NCBI GenBank assembly: GCA_030584005.1 | Contig: CP129486.1 | Location: forward strand, 248,001 to 312,000 | Source: Bdellovibrionota bacterium | GTDB lineage: Bacteria > Bdellovibrionota_C > UBA2361 > JAFLCA01 | Direction of reading: 5' to 3' | DNA: 64,000 nt | Shown here: in pieces, positions 55,221 to 64,000 of the stretch | How the letters are laid out: each line of letters begins with the position of its first letter | Position numbering within the stretch: position 1 is the stretch's first letter | The notes under the pieces: generated by a model | Told to the model about the DNA's origin: nothing | What the model saw: only the letters and a program-made list of their open reading frames with translations | The model's database searches: none | Program-made: the position numbers and the translations under genes

Positions 55221-56243
55221 TCAACCCATTTCTGCTTCTAAAAGCTCGATTGCCGTCGAGAGCTCCCGTACCAGCCTCTGGCGATGGCAGCGTTCAGCCA
55301 CTCTCAGCGCATTCAGCACCGCATTCGAGTTCGACGCTCCGTGGCACACTATGGCAAGCCCCTCGAGGCCCAAAAGCGGAGCTCCGCCGTAAGCAGCCGG
55401 ATCAAAGCGGCCGCGGAAAAGTTTACGCAGTATGGGAGCCGCAAGCGCCAAACCCATGCGCCCTCGGAGTGAGCTTCGCAGCCCCTGCTCCACGGCCTCA
55501 CGCACCACATGCGCAGTGCCCTCAGCAGCCTTGAGCATAACGTTACCGGTAAACCCATCGCATACCACCACATCGGCGCGGTCTCGCATCACCTCATTTG
55601 CTTCTATGTATCCGATGAACTGAATGCGCCGTTCCGCCGCCAGTATGCGACTGGCCGCCCGCAATACATCGTTGCCCTTCGACTCCTCGGTTCCATTGGA
55701 GAGCAGGGCAACCCTTGGCTGCTCATCCCCCAACAACAACCGTGCGTAATGACTCCCCATCAGGGCGAATTGCAACAGTTGATGCGCACTACAATCAACG
55801 TTCGCGCCACTATCTAGCAACACCACCGGTTCATCTCGTCCCAATCGCGGAAGAAGCGCCGCAATTGCCGGGCGTGCAATGCCCTTAATCGTGCCAAGCT
55901 CCATGATCCCGGCCACCATCATCGCACCCGAGTTCCCCGTGCTGACCACTGCTTGTGCTCCGCCATTTCGCAGCAGTTGGAACGCTACCCGTATAGAGGC
56001 CTGCGGTTTAGTTCGCACGACGGTAGAGGGAGATTCATGCATCTCGACTACTTCAGATGCCGGCACTACTTTGATCGAGTCAGAGGCGCTTGTTAACTGT
56101 TTTGGATCACCAACGAGCAGGATCTCAGAACAAGACTGCTCGACAAAGCGATGTGCGGCCTCGACTATCACCGAGGGCCCGAAGTCACCGCCCATCGCAT
56201 CAAGCGCAATGGTACAAGGGCTCTCGTCGGGAATGAGTTGCAC
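55221..56243 (-). CDS. plsX: Phosphate acyltransferase PlsX
   Basis: The 340-residue product converts acyl-ACP to acyl-phosphate, which PlsY uses to start phospholipid synthesis. Family signatures are IALDAMGGDFGPSVIVEAA at the N-terminus, STGNSGAMMVAGIMELG, VVLLDSGANVDCSAHQLLQF and VCDGFTGNVMLKAAEG. GTG is the only reasonable start. The gene sits between rpmF and fabG, its classic location. fabH and fabD, which often follow plsX, are absent. Confidence 0.97.
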   Translation of the reverse strand: MQLIPDESPCTIALDAMGGDFGPSVIVEAAHRFVEQSCSEILLVGDPKQLTSASDSIKVVPASEVVEMHESPSTVVRTKPQASIRVAFQLLRNGGAQAVVSTGNSGAMMVAGIMELGTIKGIARPAIAALLPRLGRDEPVVLLDSGANVDCSAHQLLQFALMGSHYARLLLGDEQPRVALLSNGTEESKGNDVLRAASRILAAERRIQFIGYIEANEVMRDRADVVVCDGFTGNVMLKAAEGTAHVVREAVEQGLRSSLRGRMGLALAAPILRKLFRGRFDPAAYGGAPLLGLEGLAIVCHGASNSNAVLNALRVAERCHRQRLVRELSTAIELLEAEMG

Positions 56244-56266
56244 TGAAAGAAGCTAAAATGATCGAC

Positions 56267-56479
56267 TTAGGAGTTAGCCGGCGCCGCGGGCTTGCTGCTT
56301 TCCGAGCTCTTGGACTTTACTATCTGCCGCCCGCGATACATCCCGCAGGAGGGGCACGCGCGATGGCGCAAGGTCACTTCGCCACAGTTTGAGCAGACCA
56401 CAGGATGGCTTGGCGCCAGGGCGTCATGACTCCTACGCATATCCCGACGCGACTTCGATGTTCTCTTCTTTGGCCCCAT
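56267..56479 (-). CDS. rpmF: 50S ribosomal protein L32
   Basis: The product is about 70 residues, beginning with the family start GPKKRTSKSRRDMRRSHDAL. Two CxxC pairs, CSNCGE and CPSCGMYRG, bind zinc, so this is the C+ form of L32. The tail (KSKSSESSKPAAPANS) is a polar extension slightly longer than usual. An AAGGA site precedes the ATG. It is the first gene of the minus-strand cluster. Confidence 0.97.
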   Translation of the reverse strand: MGPKKRTSKSRRDMRRSHDALAPSHPVVCSNCGEVTLRHRACPSCGMYRGRQIVKSKSSESSKPAAPANS

Positions 56480-56745
56480 CATACGCTGTTTTCCTTCGAC
56501 TCAATCGCCGCCCCGTACTGTTCCGGCATCGTTACAAAATGAGACGGAGAGATGTACCAGGAAGCAGCAATTATATCAAATCTGAGCAACCATCTTGGAT
56601 GCGACTAACACCGTGGCTATTTAATAAATTCAACATGTTATCGTGTATTTTCGCAAACGCTGCACATTTCAACCCAATCCACTTCCCTTACGCCAATGTT
56701 TCTGACCTTATGTGATCGGTTGAAGCGCTGGATTGGAGAACCTGC

Positions 56746-57528
56746 ATGCTGCTCTCTCAACACACTATAGTGATCACAGGGGCCACCTCTGGATTTGGAA
56801 CTGCTATCGCCAAGCGCTGCGCCGCCGAGAAGGCAAAGCTCGTCCTCATTGGTCGGCGCGCCGAGCGGCTCACGGCCCTGCATGCAGAACTCAGTCCACA
56901 CACTGCAGTCCACACCCTGCAGCTCGATGTGACTCAACGTGAGGCGGTCAGCGTCGCGCTAAGGCAGCTCCCTGGGCCATTTGATCAACCCACGGCTCTT
57001 ATCAATAACGCTGGGTTAGCCCTGGGCATGACCGGCGCGGACCAGAGCGACCTGAATGACTGGGAGACTATGGTCGACACCAATATCAAGGGATTGCTCT
57101 ACTGCACCCATGCCCTTCTCCCCGCGATGGTTGAGCGAAACAACGGACACATTGTGAACATCGGATCTGTTGCCGGGAACTGGCCCTATCCGGGGGGAAA
57201 CGTGTACGGAGCCACCAAAGCTTTTGTACAGCAGTTCTCACGCAATTTGCGCGCCGAACTGCTTGGAAAACAGATTCGTGTCACAAACATCGAGCCTGGG
57301 CTTGCCCAAACCGAGTTTTCGGAAGTTCGCTTCAAGGGCGACTCCTATCGAGCGCATAAGGTATACGATGGCACGACTCCGCTTTCCGCAGACGATATCG
57401 CCGATACTGTCGAATGGGTTCTGACTCGTCCGCTGCATGTGAACATCAATTCAATCGAGCTTATGCCGACCTGCCAAGCGTGGGGACACTTGGCATTGAT
57501 GCGACGGACTCCAACGGGGTCATCATAA
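56746..57528 (+). CDS. ydfG: NADP-dependent 3-hydroxy acid dehydrogenase, YdfG-like
   Basis: The product is 260 residues and a complete classical short-chain dehydrogenase: TGATSGFGTAIA cofactor motif, NNAGLALGM, catalytic Ser in NIGSVAGNWPYPGG, and YGATKAF. WPYPGGNVYGATKAFV, IEPGLAQTEFSEVRF and LHVNINSIELMPTCQ are closely shared with E. coli YdfG, which oxidises L-serine/L-allo-threonine and reduces malonic semialdehyde. A GGAG site lies seven bases before the ATG. It is divergent from rpmF. Confidence 0.9.
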   Translation: MLLSQHTIVITGATSGFGTAIAKRCAAEKAKLVLIGRRAERLTALHAELSPHTAVHTLQLDVTQREAVSVALRQLPGPFDQPTALINNAGLALGMTGADQSDLNDWETMVDTNIKGLLYCTHALLPAMVERNNGHIVNIGSVAGNWPYPGGNVYGATKAFVQQFSRNLRAELLGKQIRVTNIEPGLAQTEFSEVRFKGDSYRAHKVYDGTTPLSADDIADTVEWVLTRPLHVNINSIELMPTCQAWGHLALMRRTPTGSS

Positions 57529-57565
57529 CTCCGATATGATCTCGATGAATTAGTTGCATTATCCT

Positions 57566-58255
57566 ATGTGCCCTAGTCCAAGTTCCACCCCCCACTCAGT
57601 GCCACATAATGCCTTAAAGTTCGACGAAGCAGCAGTTATGCGATCGGTCCATCAGGCTTTGCATGAAGTGCGAGAGGTACAGCAGTTCGACAGTGTCGGG
57701 GAGGTCGCATGGCCGCTTGTTCGATCACTGACCTCTGCATTATGCGGAGGGGCTCAGATCCCAACCCCTGCCGTGGCGTTGGATTACATCCACTCGGCGG
57801 TGGGCCCGGCCCAGCACCCCGATCTCGCGCTCACGATAAAGGATGTGCTGGGCGCCATCCTTGAGGGACGAGAGGATCTCCGGCGATCCCTTTTGGAACG
57901 TGCCGCAGATATCCGCGCCGTCAGGCATGAGGATCCCCGCATAATGGTGGAGGGGCTTCTCCTGTTCTGCACACACCTAAGTGCGCAGAGGTCAGGAGAC
58001 ATGAAAGGATTTCGTCCCTTCCTGGAAACGACAAGCACGCTGATACTTGACACAGCCATACAATGCATAGCGCAGCATGCATTCCGACAGTGCGAACGCA
58101 TGCGCGGTTTAGATGACGAATCGAAGGAGCCGCTGCGGCGCAGGGTGGCTGATGCCTTAGCTCTTTTGAATCTCGCCGCTGAAAATGATCTATTCCAAAG
58201 CTCGGCGGAACTTGCAAAGGAGCACAAGGCAAGGCTCGACGCTTGCCTTACCTAG
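57566..58255 (+). CDS. Hypothetical helical protein
   Basis: About 230 residues, almost entirely helical, without signal peptide or membrane segments. Segments such as FDEAAVMRSVHQALHEVREV and HPDLALTIKDVLGAILEGRE look like a real folded protein. I recognise no family. A TTG at 57554 and an ATG at 57566 are alternative starts with no good ribosome binding site. It follows ydfG by about 40 bp and may share its transcript. Confidence 0.5.
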   Translation: MCPSPSSTPHSVPHNALKFDEAAVMRSVHQALHEVREVQQFDSVGEVAWPLVRSLTSALCGGAQIPTPAVALDYIHSAVGPAQHPDLALTIKDVLGAILEGREDLRRSLLERAADIRAVRHEDPRIMVEGLLLFCTHLSAQRSGDMKGFRPFLETTSTLILDTAIQCIAQHAFRQCERMRGLDDESKEPLRRRVADALALLNLAAENDLFQSSAELAKEHKARLDACLT

Positions 58256-58544
58256 GCGATCACTGAACTGTCGCTCTAATTGCTTACTATGCCTCAACAA
58301 AATTTCGACGGCCCACGTGAGCTGCGGCGGGTTACATTTATCCTGGTAGAACCATAACAGGTTGTGGGGGGAGATAGCGCGGTCCCGGGAACGCCCTTTC
58401 AGGAGAGCGTTTGCGGAATCGCCTGAGCCCGAACGCTGCGTGAACCATTTTTACAACATGGGGAAAGTCTCTTTTCCTGCCATGGGTTCGGTTTCGTGCA
58501 GATTCGCGGCATTTTTAATTGTGCTGCTGTTGGAGAGCACATCC

Positions 58545-59714
58545 ATGTCGTCACGCCCGCCCCCGTTCGCAGTACCTCTTGTCACCGCAAGCATCGGTCT
58601 CGCCGCCACAGCAGGGTGCCCATCTGACCTTAATGACTCTGCGAACCCAGCGCTGAGTGCCGAGCAGCTCTCCTCTCTCCCAATTACGCCATGGTCAGGT
58701 TCGATCGGGAGGAGCTTCAATCCCGCTACCGACTTGCAGGCTGAGAGCTTCAGCGGACCTGCTGACATCCCTCTCATGCCTCGACTGGTGCTCGATCTCC
58801 CCTCGGGCCCCTTGCTCATTCGGGACGGCTACCCGCAACCTTCGCTGCAATTCACCGAAGCGGAGCTTTCCATCGTGCATCAAGTTCTGTCCAGTTACGC
58901 AGAAGCGTTCCCGGGACATGTGGGAACCATTGACTGGGTCGCTACCCGCCCCATGGAGATCGACCCGGGCATGTGGGGCCGGGCATTCTGGGACGCGGGA
59001 GAGATGAACGGGGTGGCCATAATAGTAGATGGACCTGAAAGTAAGGATGCGGGGGCGCGCCGGCTTACTGCATGCTGTTCCGCGCAGCAGCCTCACAAGC
59101 ACGATACACAGGCAAAGGTATTGAGCTACGAATTTTCCGCTACCTTGATTCATGAAAGCTGGCACGTTGTGCACGCCATGGCACTCACACCACAGGAGAA
59201 GGATGATATCAATCTGTTATACAAGCTGAGCTTTGCCGATGATCGACCGCAGGCCAAAGCGTACGGCTTCCTGGGCGGGAGTCCCCGTCAGAACAATCTC
59301 GCCGCGTACCCCGACCTCGATTGGGTGCCGTACGGCGCCACGAACGCGCGCGAAGATAGTGCGTGTGTTGCTGCCGCCTATTTCTTAGACTCGCCTGCCC
59401 TGATGGGTGAAGCGCTTGATCGGGCGATTGCTGGGTATCCTTGGCTTCTCGCCAAGACCATCAACATGTCGGCTCTGGTGAGCAGAGAGGGGCTCGTCTA
59501 TGAAGCAGCGATGCAAGATGTACATTTAGGAGGCCTCACACTGAACCCCCGCCAAGTAGTGTGGAATCCGGATCGGCTGTCGCTTCTCGGTGCAGAGCTC
59601 CTCCACGATGGACATGAGATTACGGGCGCAGTCCTCGACAACGCCATAATAACCTTCTCAGTCGGCTGCCCTATCACCGACACTGCCCGGGCACGGTTGA
59701 GCGGTGATAGGTGA
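58545..59714 (+). CDS. Exported, possibly lipid-anchored protein with HExxH motif (putative metalloprotease)
   Basis: The ATG at 58545 follows GGAGAG and gives 389 residues with a signal peptide ending AATAGC, close to a lipobox; starts further upstream add an unlikely N-terminus. SATLIHESWHVVHAMAL contains HExxH (HESWH, about residues 207-211). A third ligand may lie in the later DSACVAAAYF region. The family is unrecognised, although its context resembles that of the HELWH protein at 9942-11831. It probably acts in the periplasm or on the cell surface. Confidence 0.55.
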   Translation: MSSRPPPFAVPLVTASIGLAATAGCPSDLNDSANPALSAEQLSSLPITPWSGSIGRSFNPATDLQAESFSGPADIPLMPRLVLDLPSGPLLIRDGYPQPSLQFTEAELSIVHQVLSSYAEAFPGHVGTIDWVATRPMEIDPGMWGRAFWDAGEMNGVAIIVDGPESKDAGARRLTACCSAQQPHKHDTQAKVLSYEFSATLIHESWHVVHAMALTPQEKDDINLLYKLSFADDRPQAKAYGFLGGSPRQNNLAAYPDLDWVPYGATNAREDSACVAAAYFLDSPALMGEALDRAIAGYPWLLAKTINMSALVSREGLVYEAAMQDVHLGGLTLNPRQVVWNPDRLSLLGAELLHDGHEITGAVLDNAIITFSVGCPITDTARARLSGDR

Positions 59715-59834
59715 GCCGCCGCGCACCCTTAAGGCCTGCTTCTAGATCCCGCAGGCCGCGATGAGACCCCTATTCGGGTCATCTCCGTCAGGCTAGAATC
59801 CATCCCAAATTACCCGTCGCTTACAAAGGACGCT

Positions 59835-60812
59835 ATGATCAGACTCCTCATCGCCACCTTACTCCTTACCTCAACCTCGGCGCTGGCCCAGGATATTTCC
59901 GGATCGCGAGATCCAGAGGGGATCAAGCGTTATGCCGGAAGTGCGATTGTCCGCTATGAACAGACCGCTTTTGACGCCTATCACGTGCCGCTCGGGAAGA
60001 TGATGAAGTTCGACTTCGGTACCAAGGCCGCCGAGTACGAGAAGTCAGAGCACCTGGAGGGCAAGATAACCCGGGTAACCTACCGAGTGCCGGATACACA
60101 GAGGTCCAGTCTGGAGGTGCTGCGCAACTATCAGAACGCGCTGCTTGCCGAGGGTTGGGAGGTGCTCTGGAGCGCAAGTGGCAAGGGCTCTTTCGGCAAC
60201 TCCTTCGCCATGGCCTATCAAAGCCTTAAGGGACACGACCAGCTTATCCCCTATTCCGATGCGCAGGGTCATGTCCTGGTAGCTCGAAAGGACAATCGAA
60301 CGGTCGTGCTCTTTGTTACCAAATATGAGTATGGGCTTACCGGCGGTGTTTCGATTGATAAGGGAGATCCTATAGTGCAGCTCGATCTGATAGAGACCGC
60401 CCAGATGGAAGAGAAGATGGTTGTGATTCCGGCCTCGGAGATGGCAAAGGCGATCGAATCTTCCGGTAGAGTGTCGCTGTATGGAATTTACTTTGATTTC
60501 AACAAAGCCGATCTCAAAGCCGAGTCCACCCCTACCCTTGAGCAGATTGCGGCTCTGTTGCGGGAGAGTACGGCGCTTAAACTCCTCGTCGTTGGACATA
60601 CCGATGCAGTCGGAGGTTTTGAAGCCAATCGAGAGTTGAGCATGAGGCGCGCTCAATCGGTCGTGGCAGCTTTGACCGGCAGGTATGGCATCCCGCCAGA
60701 GAGGCTCTCCTCGTTTGGCGTGTCATTTGCTGCTCCGGTGGCCTCAAATGCCACCGAAGAAGGCAGGGCCAAGAATCGGCGGGTCGAGCTCGTTGAGGTC
60801 GCGGCAGGCTGA
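59835..60812 (+). CDS. OmpA-family protein with N-terminal DUF4892-like domain
   Basis: The product is 325 residues with a signal peptide (MIRLLIATLLLTSTSALAQ). Residues about 24-190 resemble DUF4892 (GSRDPEGIKRYAGSAIVRYE, then YEKSEHLEGKITRVTYRVP). The C-terminal 115 residues form a clear OmpA/MotB peptidoglycan-binding domain: IYFDFNKADLKAES, VVGHTDAVGGFEANRELSMR with the DAP-binding Asp and Arg, and KNRRVELVE. It probably sits in the periplasm or outer membrane bound to the cell wall. An AAAGGA site lies just before the ATG. It converges with the substrate-binding gene. Confidence 0.85.
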   Translation: MIRLLIATLLLTSTSALAQDISGSRDPEGIKRYAGSAIVRYEQTAFDAYHVPLGKMMKFDFGTKAAEYEKSEHLEGKITRVTYRVPDTQRSSLEVLRNYQNALLAEGWEVLWSASGKGSFGNSFAMAYQSLKGHDQLIPYSDAQGHVLVARKDNRTVVLFVTKYEYGLTGGVSIDKGDPIVQLDLIETAQMEEKMVVIPASEMAKAIESSGRVSLYGIYFDFNKADLKAESTPTLEQIAALLRESTALKLLVVGHTDAVGGFEANRELSMRRAQSVVAALTGRYGIPPERLSSFGVSFAAPVASNATEEGRAKNRRVELVEVAAG

Positions 60813-60937
60813 GGCTCCGCCATCGAGTGGGACGACTCTTTCCCTCTTCCAGATCTGATTGGTTCTACTGCATGCTGCGCTCAATTCCCGGGATTCGGAC
60901 TTGGACCTTTTGCAGCATCGACTACTTCAAGGTGCAC

Positions 60938-62077
60938 TCATTGGACCGCAGGATACACCACCACGTTTTGCCCAGAAGCTCTGCGGTACACGACATGCGA
61001 TCGCTGCAGGTCGCCGTTCCGATCAAATGTGATAGAGCCAGAAGCTCCAGGATGGTCCCGCAGGCCGTACAAAAACTCTTTTACCCTGCCCGTATCGTCC
61101 CCCACCTTGGATACCGCTTCTGCAATGAGGCTCACCGCATCATATGAAGTTGATGCGGTTGAAGTGATCCCTGGCCATGCTCTCTTAAAACGCTCCTCAA
61201 ACCTCTGCTTGTATTGCTCTTCGGTGCTCTCCGGCAGATCAGCAAAGACGATACCATCCGCCAGCGCGCCCACGGCCGCAAAAAAATCCTGACTGTTCAG
61301 GGCGCTCGTGCCTAGGAATAGCATGGACAGCTTCTGCTCTTTGAACTGTTTGAGCAGGGCGACGCCATCGGTCATATAAGTAATCCCGTATACGCCATCG
61401 GCGTGCTTGCTGCGTGCCTTGGCGAGTGCAGATCGAAAATCCAGTGCCCCCGCCGCATACTCATCCTCAAGAACAATTGCACCCCCCAAACGCTCAAAGC
61501 TCTCCTTGAAACGCGGCATGATCGCCGCGCTGAAATCGTTCTGAAGTCCAAGCACCGCAATACGACGGAGTCCTAATTCCTGATATGCGTAGCGGGCCAT
61601 CAACGTGGCCTGCACGCCGGCAGGGGTCCAAAGCCGAAACACAAAATCGCCCATTCGAGAAATGCTGTCTGCCTCCGAGCCCGGCGTAATGAGAAGCACC
61701 CTCTTACGCTCGGCAAGGGGGGCTATGGCCGCGGTTGAAGACGAGCAGGTAGCACCGACTATGTAACGGACCTGCTCTATCTCCGTGAGGTGTTGGAAGG
61801 CGGCTACTGCGGCTTTAGGGTCACACCGCTCATCCTCAAAACGGACTTTCACCGGGAGGCCGAAGCGCTTCTCGGCATCTTCGGCCGCAAGGGTCGCTCC
61901 CGCTTGGCCATTAGTCCCCCAGAAACTGGCATCACCAGAAAGCGGCGCAACGACGCCTATCCTTAAAGGCTCTGCGGAACCAGGACGGGAGCAAAGCGCG
62001 CCGAGGATGGCGCTGAGAACACAGGCAAAAGTGAACCGCGCTAGCGCATGACGCCGAACCGGGGGCAGTAGATGCAT
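60938..62077 (-). CDS. ABC-type branched-chain amino-acid-like substrate-binding protein, orphan
   Basis: The ATG at 62077 (after AAGGTG) gives 379 residues with a signal peptide. It is a Peripla_BP_6 protein: RIGVVAPLSGDASFWGTNGQ, YIVGATCSSSTAAIAPLAER in lobe 1, GDFVFRLWTP, and VYGITYMTDGVALLKQFKEQ. It is more LivK-like than the other two in the window. It starts 57 bp after actF on the same strand and may be read from the same transcript. No transporter genes are near. Confidence 0.82.
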   Translation of the reverse strand: MHLLPPVRRHALARFTFACVLSAILGALCSRPGSAEPLRIGVVAPLSGDASFWGTNGQAGATLAAEDAEKRFGLPVKVRFEDERCDPKAAVAAFQHLTEIEQVRYIVGATCSSSTAAIAPLAERKRVLLITPGSEADSISRMGDFVFRLWTPAGVQATLMARYAYQELGLRRIAVLGLQNDFSAAIMPRFKESFERLGGAIVLEDEYAAGALDFRSALAKARSKHADGVYGITYMTDGVALLKQFKEQKLSMLFLGTSALNSQDFFAAVGALADGIVFADLPESTEEQYKQRFEERFKRAWPGITSTASTSYDAVSLIAEAVSKVGDDTGRVKEFLYGLRDHPGASGSITFDRNGDLQRSHVVYRRASGQNVVVYPAVQ

Positions 62078-62133
62078 ATGCCGCACCTTACCGCAAAACG
62101 CGCAGACAGATGAGAGAAATTATTGAGCTTGCG

Positions 62134-63408
62134 CTACCACTCCACACTGCCCTTGGCCAGCGGGGAGGATACAATCGCCAAGGGGTAACGTGTCAGAAAT
62201 CCGAGCACACACAGGCCGAACGCCCCCAAGAAGCCTAGGAAGGAGAGGATCTCCAACATGCCAAAGGGGATGGCTGCGGGGCTTACCTGCGGCATCACCA
62301 CCATATATTTGTCGAGCCAAACGCCACACCAAATTACTGCAATAATCGGGATCAGCACCTTTGGTGTGCGCTTCACATCACGGCTCAGCAACACAATAAA
62401 AGGAATTATAAAAGCCATGGCAAAGGTAACCCAGCCAAGCTGCTTCCAAGGAAGCTCCCGCGTTCTCAGTATGAGCCACTGTGTTTCTTCGGGCAGGTTG
62501 CCGTACCACTGCGGCAAGAACTGAGCAAAGAAGGTATAGCCCCACAACATACAGAAGGCGAACATCAACTTGCCGGTGTCCCAAAGCTGGTCCTGCGATA
62601 CAGCGCCGCCGAAAGATCGATGCCGCCGGGTGGCATAAATCGTGACAAGCAAGATTCCGCCCCACGCCACATAAATATTTCCGAGGAATATGAATCCACC
62701 ATACATGTTGGAGAACCACATCACATCGGTGGCCATCAACATTTCAAAAGCAAATAGGGAGTAAATTACAGCGTAAAAGAGGATCAGCAACGGGGCTCGC
62801 ACGGAAAGGCTGCGCTGGGTTTCCAGTATCTCCTCCTTACTGCCGTGAAAATTACGGGTGAGCCGGTTGCACCACCAGGCCTGCCATCGTCCGTCACTTG
62901 GGGCTTTCTGTTGAGCCAGCGCCACATCTCCACGCAGAGAAAGACTGACGAAACGGCTCATGAACCAGAACAGAATCGCAAGCAGAATTGCAAACCGCGC
63001 ATACACGAAATCCGGCTGCATCCACCACTCCCGCCCCGGCATCGGTGTGCGCGCCCATGGGAAAAGATGCTCTCGACCCAAGATAGAGAAAAGAAAAAAG
63101 ATGTAGGCGAAAGGAAGGAACGAAACGAACGACTCTCCCAATCGGCGAATGGGCGCGCTCCATTTGGCGCGCACAATTTGGAATATCGCACTGGTTACTA
63201 CGCCACCACAGGCCAGCCCTGTCCAGAAGAACACATTAACCCAGTACACGCTCCACACCTCTCCCGCCGGACGGGTGGCGAATCCAAGGGCAAAACCTGC
63301 GGCGCCCAATAGTATCAAGAGCGAAAACACTCTGGAGAGCACTGCGGACCGCTCAAGCGGTCCTTCACGAACGATGGCCTCACCATCAATTGCAACTGCG
63401 CTATGCAT
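62134..63408 (-). CDS. actF: Alternative complex III subunit ActF (quinol:cytochrome c oxidoreductase membrane subunit)
   Basis: The 424-residue membrane protein has about ten helices. It resembles the NrfD-like ActC/ActF subunits of alternative complex III, which passes electrons from quinol to cytochrome c. Segments include VFFWTGLACGGVVTSAIFQI, PFAYIFFLFSILGREHLFPW, FAFEMLMATDVMWFSNMYGG, and QFLPQWYGNLPEET, all typical of ActF. It directly follows the cytochrome gene actE, in the known actDEF order. A GGATAGGG site precedes the ATG. The rest of the complex (ActA-D) lies beyond the window. Confidence 0.88.
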   Translation of the reverse strand: MHSAVAIDGEAIVREGPLERSAVLSRVFSLLILLGAAGFALGFATRPAGEVWSVYWVNVFFWTGLACGGVVTSAIFQIVRAKWSAPIRRLGESFVSFLPFAYIFFLFSILGREHLFPWARTPMPGREWWMQPDFVYARFAILLAILFWFMSRFVSLSLRGDVALAQQKAPSDGRWQAWWCNRLTRNFHGSKEEILETQRSLSVRAPLLILFYAVIYSLFAFEMLMATDVMWFSNMYGGFIFLGNIYVAWGGILLVTIYATRRHRSFGGAVSQDQLWDTGKLMFAFCMLWGYTFFAQFLPQWYGNLPEETQWLILRTRELPWKQLGWVTFAMAFIIPFIVLLSRDVKRTPKVLIPIIAVIWCGVWLDKYMVVMPQVSPAAIPFGMLEILSFLGFLGAFGLCVLGFLTRYPLAIVSSPLAKGSVEW

Positions 63409-63430
63409 AGTACCCTATCCTGCGAATACC

Positions 63431-63964
63431 CTATTTCTTTGCCACCTGCGCCTGCAGCTCTCGGATATAGTTGACAATATCCCAGTGCTCCGTCTCCGAG
63501 AGCTTGTAGCCGTACGCCGGCATCAATGCCATGCCGCCAAAGTGGATAAACTCGTAAAAGTACCCATCGGGGTAGGCACTTTGATTGGTGTACATGGCCG
63601 CTCCCAGGGCCGGTCCCGGCAACCACTGCGCCACGGCTCCCGGGGAGTGCTGTGCTCCCTGATAGCTACCGTGACATGGCAGGCAGTTCACCTCATAAAG
63701 ACGCTTGCCCGCAGCGAGGGATCTCGCGTCGGCCTGTACCGGATTTGGCAACGCGCGGGCCTCCATGCGCGTTCCTTGAAATCTTGCGCTTGCGCCCAGC
63801 GGTACGGAGCCCTTCGCTTTGGCTCGCATCATCGTACCAGCCTGCATGTTTTGACCCTTGACCATATCATCATTGAACGGAAGGGCCTGGGCCTCTCTCA
63901 CCAAAGAGGCAAGCACAAGTGCTGCTACAACCACACAAAGACGACACATTGCTCTATAGCGCAT
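63431..63964 (-). CDS. actE: Alternative complex III cytochrome c subunit ActE
   Basis: The 177-residue product starts with a signal peptide (VVVAALVLASLVREAQA) and carries one heme-binding motif, CLPCH, in a segment LYEVNCLPCHGSYQG. A downstream GGMALMPAYGYKLSETEHW stretch supplies the axial Met. This pattern, with DIVNYIRELQ at the end, matches mono-heme ActE. It is periplasmic and is the electron exit from the complex. A GAGGTG site lies before the ATG. actF begins about 20 bp downstream. Confidence 0.88.
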   Translation of the reverse strand: MRYRAMCRLCVVVAALVLASLVREAQALPFNDDMVKGQNMQAGTMMRAKAKGSVPLGASARFQGTRMEARALPNPVQADARSLAAGKRLYEVNCLPCHGSYQGAQHSPGAVAQWLPGPALGAAMYTNQSAYPDGYFYEFIHFGGMALMPAYGYKLSETEHWDIVNYIRELQAQVAKK

Positions 63965-63973
63965 CTCGCACCT

Positions 63974-64000
63974 CTACCTCTTCGGCTCCTGCACCTCGCA
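63974..64000 (-). CDS. 3' end of the next act gene, probably actD (partial)
   Basis: On the minus strand a frame entering from the window edge reads EVQEPKR and stops at TAG (63976-63974), just 9 bases before the actE start. In known operons actD precedes actE, so this is probably its last codons. Only eight codons are visible, so the assignment rests on gene order. Confidence 0.4.
   Translation of the reverse strand, partial: CEVQEPKR

Overview
The window suggests a diderm (Gram-negative) bacterium of the broad, loosely 'deltaproteobacterial' kind. The evidence is an Omp85 outer-membrane barrel protein, an OmpA-family protein, genes of alternative complex III (act), and a conserved order rpmF-plsX-fabG-acpP-glyA-nrdR-ribBA...nusB that is common in those lineages. 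I cannot name a genus.

The left part (about 1-25,880) is an accessory island of unrelated genes, gene fragments and mobile DNA. It holds a secreted metalloprotease-like protein, a degenerate site-2-protease-like membrane protein translationally coupled to a helix-turn-helix protein, an unknown protein paired with a methyltransferase, and an IS3-family (IS407-type) insertion sequence. Two near-identical 400-bp elements with terminal inverted repeats are present, plus a relic of a third. Three copies of an IS91-like terminus are present, two of them attached to the same truncated transposase. Element edges coincide with broken genes: malate synthase (aceB), 16S rRNA dimethyltransferase (rsmA), a second copy of the methyltransferase, and a lipoprotein-like fragment. 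Several free-standing genes (Nudix, HD-domain, queuosine precursor transporter, methyltransferases, small secreted proteins) lie between them.

The right part (about 25,880-64,000) looks like ordinary chromosome. Its most striking gene is a 1887-residue reading frame (27514-33177) that joins a TamB-like inner-membrane-anchored domain to POTRA repeats and a complete Omp85 barrel. TamB and TamA are normally two proteins, so this single chain would span from inner to outer membrane. Next come a secreted protein, a methyltransferase with a long coiled coil, a heme-oxygenase-like gene followed by an orphan amino-acid-type substrate-binding protein, a glycosyltransferase-like/TPR protein, and two overlapping polytopic membrane proteins.

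nusB, a STAS-like gene and the histidine-utilisation genes (hutH divergent from hutU-hutI, giving formiminoglutamate) lead into the minus-strand housekeeping cluster ribBA, nrdR, glyA, acpP, fabG, plsX, rpmF. In that cluster fabD/fabH/fabF and ribD/ribE/ribH are absent. Beyond it lie a YdfG-like dehydrogenase, an HExxH lipoprotein, an OmpA-family protein, a third orphan substrate-binding protein and the end of an alternative complex III operon (actE, actF), which runs off the window. Three substrate-binding proteins occur without any permease or ATPase gene nearby. No tRNA, rRNA or CRISPR array was seen.
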